The notes under the pieces were generated by a model. The model was given only the letters and a program-made list of their open reading frames with translations, ran no database searches and was not told where the DNA came from. Below, one piece after another: positions 61,789 through 64,000 of a stretch of DNA of 64,000 bases (positions are counted from its first letter, which is position 1; each line of letters starts with the position of its first letter). A program made the translations under genes and the position numbers. The stretch spans positions 1 through 64,000 of the forward strand of contig JAQVCX010000001.1 of the NCBI GenBank assembly GCA_028689545.1, read 5' to 3'. The DNA comes from Parabacteroides sp. (GTDB lineage: Bacteria; Bacteroidota; Bacteroidia; Bacteroidales; Tannerellaceae).

Positions 61789-61854
61789 TACTATCTATAG
61801 AAACGGCGATTACTATTAATAGAAATACGAAATACTATGTATAGAAATCGGTGC
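61789..61854. repeat. Three-copy 22-bp tandem array with CTATNNATAG core (array E)
   Basis: Exact 22-bp units start at 61789, 61811 and 61833, each TACTATnnATAGAAA plus 7 variable bases. The middle pair of bases varies (CT, TA, GT) while the dyad arms stay. It lies in the 445-bp gap between the sigma factor and fecR, which otherwise shows only A/T-rich sequence and no ORF. Confidence 0.85.
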
Positions 61855-62045
61855 CCTTATTGGTATTATTTTGTTAATGCTTGATTGTCAAACAAGTAAA
61901 TCAAAGCTCCCATATATTGAACTTATTGTATTTTCTAAGGATTAAATGGGGTGCGGTTGCCCGGGCAAATGGATGAAAAACACTAATTTTTTCACTTTTT
62001 GTTTAGGAGGTTTCTTCACTTAGGGCTCTTATATATAAACAGCTT

Positions 62046-63077
62046 ATGAAAGACAGATCTAAATACGAAATAAATGAGTCTCTTCTCTTACGTTACTTCA
62101 ATAAACAGGTAACGGAGGAAGAGATTGGGTATGTGGAAGATTGGATACAAGCGTCGGAGGAGAACCGAAAGGTCGCCCGTGATATACATTATATTACATT
62201 TGCCGTTACCACATTGCGTAATTTACAAAGTACCCCATCGGAGAAAGCATTGCGAAATGTCAAAAGAAAAATGTATCGAAAACGGTCTTGGACTCTATTT
62301 AAAACGAGATTCCAACAAATAGCCGCTATTCTTTTTATCCCTTTGCTGCTGAGTTTAAGTTATTATATGTTGGAGGGGAAGCAAGAGTCACCTCGCTTGA
62401 TTGAGATGCGTATGAATCCCGGTATGACAGGCTCTGTCGTCTTACCAGATGGTACTAAAGTATGGTTAAATTCAGATACTTATATCAAATATCCATCCAC
62501 TTTTACTTCCGAACTGCGGGAGGTAGAATTAAATGGAGAGGCTTATTTTTCTGTAGCCAAGGAACCGAACCGCAAATTTATAGTCCACTCAAACGAGGAT
62601 CAAGTCGAAATAGAGGTTCTTGGTACGGAATTTAACATCGACGCATATCGAGATAATGGATTTATTACGACGACATTGGTTTCCGGCTCAGTACGATTGT
62701 CGTATATGAATACTAAAAACCAGAAGCATTCTCTATTAATGCAGCCCGACGATAGAGTAATATATGATCGAACTGGCAAGTTCGTTAATAAGCACAAAGC
62801 CGATGTAGAAAGGGATATCTCGTGGAGAGATGGAACGATTATTCTAAAAGAGACTCCATTAAAAGAGGTGTTATGGACATTGAGCAAACGTTTCAATGTG
62901 GAGTTTGAGGTTCGGAACCAGCGTTTACAATCGAGTTCTTTTACAGGTATATTTAAGAACCAACGGTTGGAGAGGATTTTAGAATATTTCAAAATAGCAT
63001 CTCATGTTAATTACTCAATACACCAAGAGACAGGAAAAGATGGTGAGATATTAAAAAAGAAAGTGATAGTATATTAA
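62046..63077 (+). CDS. FecR-family anti-sigma factor
   Basis: The 343-residue protein has a cytoplasmic N-terminal sigma-binding part (about 1-85), one membrane helix (about 91-108: IAAILFIPLLLSLSYYML), the periplasmic FecR domain (PGMTGSVVLPDGTKVWLNSD ... VELNGEAYFSVAKEPNRKFI ... LGTEFNIDAY) and a C-terminal STN-like region (DUF4974). It relays a signal from the downstream SusC-like receptor to the ECF sigma factor. It precedes that receptor by 125 bp. Confidence 0.92.
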   Translation: MKDRSKYEINESLLLRYFNKQVTEEEIGYVEDWIQASEENRKVARDIHYITFAVTTLRNLQSTPSEKALRNVKRKMYRKRSWTLFKTRFQQIAAILFIPLLLSLSYYMLEGKQESPRLIEMRMNPGMTGSVVLPDGTKVWLNSDTYIKYPSTFTSELREVELNGEAYFSVAKEPNRKFIVHSNEDQVEIEVLGTEFNIDAYRDNGFITTTLVSGSVRLSYMNTKNQKHSLLMQPDDRVIYDRTGKFVNKHKADVERDISWRDGTIILKETPLKEVLWTLSKRFNVEFEVRNQRLQSSSFTGIFKNQRLERILEYFKIASHVNYSIHQETGKDGEILKKKVIVY

Positions 63078-63202
63078 TTGTTTAACCTTAAAATTGTAAA
63101 AGACATGAAACAAACTTAGTCTGATTAGTGGATGAATAACTTATCCGCAAAAAGTAAACAGTGATTTTCTAACATTTAAACCATTAAAAATAATACAAAT
63201 CT

Positions 63203-64000
63203 ATGGGAAACATCTATAGTATTCATAGCAGAATGCCATTGCGTATGAAATTAGCTAGCATGCTGTTAATTGGATCAATCAGTATGGCCAATGCCGCTAC
63301 AGGGTATGGGCAATCTGCCTTATTATCCATCAAGGCTCAAAACGAATCAGTCCAAAATGTATTAGAAGAGATCGAGAGTCAATCTGAATACAGCTTTTTC
63401 TATGATAATAAGCAAATTAACACAAGAAGAAAAGTGTCTATCAAGAGTGAGGGAAAAGATATTTTCTCTGTACTTGATGACCTGTTTGGTGACACCAATA
63501 TCACTTATAAGATATTGGATAAAAACATCATCTTGTCTGTAAAAGATACGAATCCGGAAACAGGAGTTTCTGCCAAATTACAGTCTTTCAAAAAGATTAC
63601 GGGTGTGATTACGGATCAGAATGGTGAGCCGATTATTGGAGCGAACGTTGTGGTGAAAGGTTCTACGGTCGGTACGATTACCGGATTGGATGGGGATTTT
63701 ATACTGGAGGTGCCGGATAAAGCGATTCTATTAGTCTCGTACATCGGCTATGTGCAAAAAGAGATTCCTGTAAACAGCGCTTCTGTATATACAATTAAGT
63801 TACAAGAAGATACACAAAAGCTAGATGAGGTGATCGTTACCGCTTTGGGTATCAAGAGGGAAGAGAAAGCCTTGGGCTATTCCGTACAGAAAGTGGGAGG
63901 AGAGGAGCTTTCCGTAGTGAAAGGTACGGATGTGGCGAGTAGCTTGACCGGTAAGATTGCGGGTTTGTCTATCAATAACAGCTCCGAGATATCCGAGAAA
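63203..64000 (+). CDS. SusC/RagA TonB-linked outer-membrane receptor, N-terminal part
   Basis: 266 codons are visible from ATG 63203 to the window edge. After a signal peptide (MLLIGSISMANAA) comes an STN secretin-like domain (about 45-120), which contacts FecR in transducing receptors. A carboxypeptidase-regulatory-like domain follows (about 133-210: GVITDQNGEPIIGANVVVKG), then the SusC motif DEVIVTALGIKREEKALGYS and the start of the plug. It should import a glycan or peptide ligand with a SusD partner beyond the window. The STN domain plus upstream FecR indicates trans-envelope self-induction. Confidence 0.93.
   Translation, partial: MGNIYSIHSRMPLRMKLASMLLIGSISMANAATGYGQSALLSIKAQNESVQNVLEEIESQSEYSFFYDNKQINTRRKVSIKSEGKDIFSVLDDLFGDTNITYKILDKNIILSVKDTNPETGVSAKLQSFKKITGVITDQNGEPIIGANVVVKGSTVGTITGLDGDFILEVPDKAILLVSYIGYVQKEIPVNSASVYTIKLQEDTQKLDEVIVTALGIKREEKALGYSVQKVGGEELSVVKGTDVASSLTGKIAGLSINNSSEISEK

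Overview
The window looks like a chromosomal segment of a gut Bacteroidales, most likely Parabacteroides (P. distasonis-like). This rests on many TAnnTTTG (-7) promoters, a SusC/RagA receptor behind a FecR anti-sigma factor, GldE/GldD homologues, a Bacteroidetes-type 29-residue bS22/mS38-like protein, and type B L31. The species assignment is inference from gene content.

Layout. 1-9890 is an accessory region on the minus strand: an IS256-type transposase fragment at the left edge, a deleted AlbA_2 (Schlafen-like) gene, and an apparent operon of XRE regulator, PLD/SNF2-type helicase, Eco57I-class adenine methylase, DUF1016 nuclease, DprA/SLOG-like protein and an unrecognised protein. It resembles a restriction or phage-defence system but fits no canonical set I know. 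10.1-22.4 kb is housekeeping: dnaK, rng, a small ribosomal protein, HU, mutY-ssb-gldE-gldD-PPTase, then phoH-purC-menG-aroE. 22.5-27.4 kb carries a DUF5715 protein, a lipoprotein, and a receptor/membrane protein/winged-helix operon with two operator-like dyads. 27.6-31.3 kb holds a thioredoxin and a two-gene ATPase plus TPR module. 31.2-35.2 kb has a Dcu transporter and a GH2 beta-galactosidase fired from a symmetric divergent promoter. 35.2-37.2 kb is a secreted pair, one member interrupted by an in-frame TAA.

37.4-55.1 kb is the most interesting part: a MacB/FtsX-type tripartite export system with one HlyD-like adaptor, one ATPase, six permeases in three tandem pairs, one TolC-like channel, and an NtrC-family regulator with its histidine kinase. 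Three separate transcription units (adaptor, ATPase, TolC-regulator-kinase) each carry a good sigma-54 -24/-12 promoter. An 18-bp shared upstream motif sits 43-44 bp before each. This predicts that the regulator controls the exporter and itself. Within the same span are a DNA-binding-domain protein, a PAP2 phosphatase, a HEPN/MNT pair and a diacylglycerol kinase. 55.1-64 kb holds a sugar-kinase-like protein, rpmE2, fba, a DUF4923 protein, a Pif1-like helicase, an ECF sigma factor, FecR and the start of a SusC-like receptor.

Several intergenic regions contain short tandem arrays with a period of about 22-23 bp (18755, 27491, 42411, 57937, 61789). Each array has its own palindromic word repeated every two helical turns. 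Dispersed 34-bp palindromes and a duplicated 130-bp element sit between the exporter genes. No rRNA, tRNA or CRISPR array was seen.
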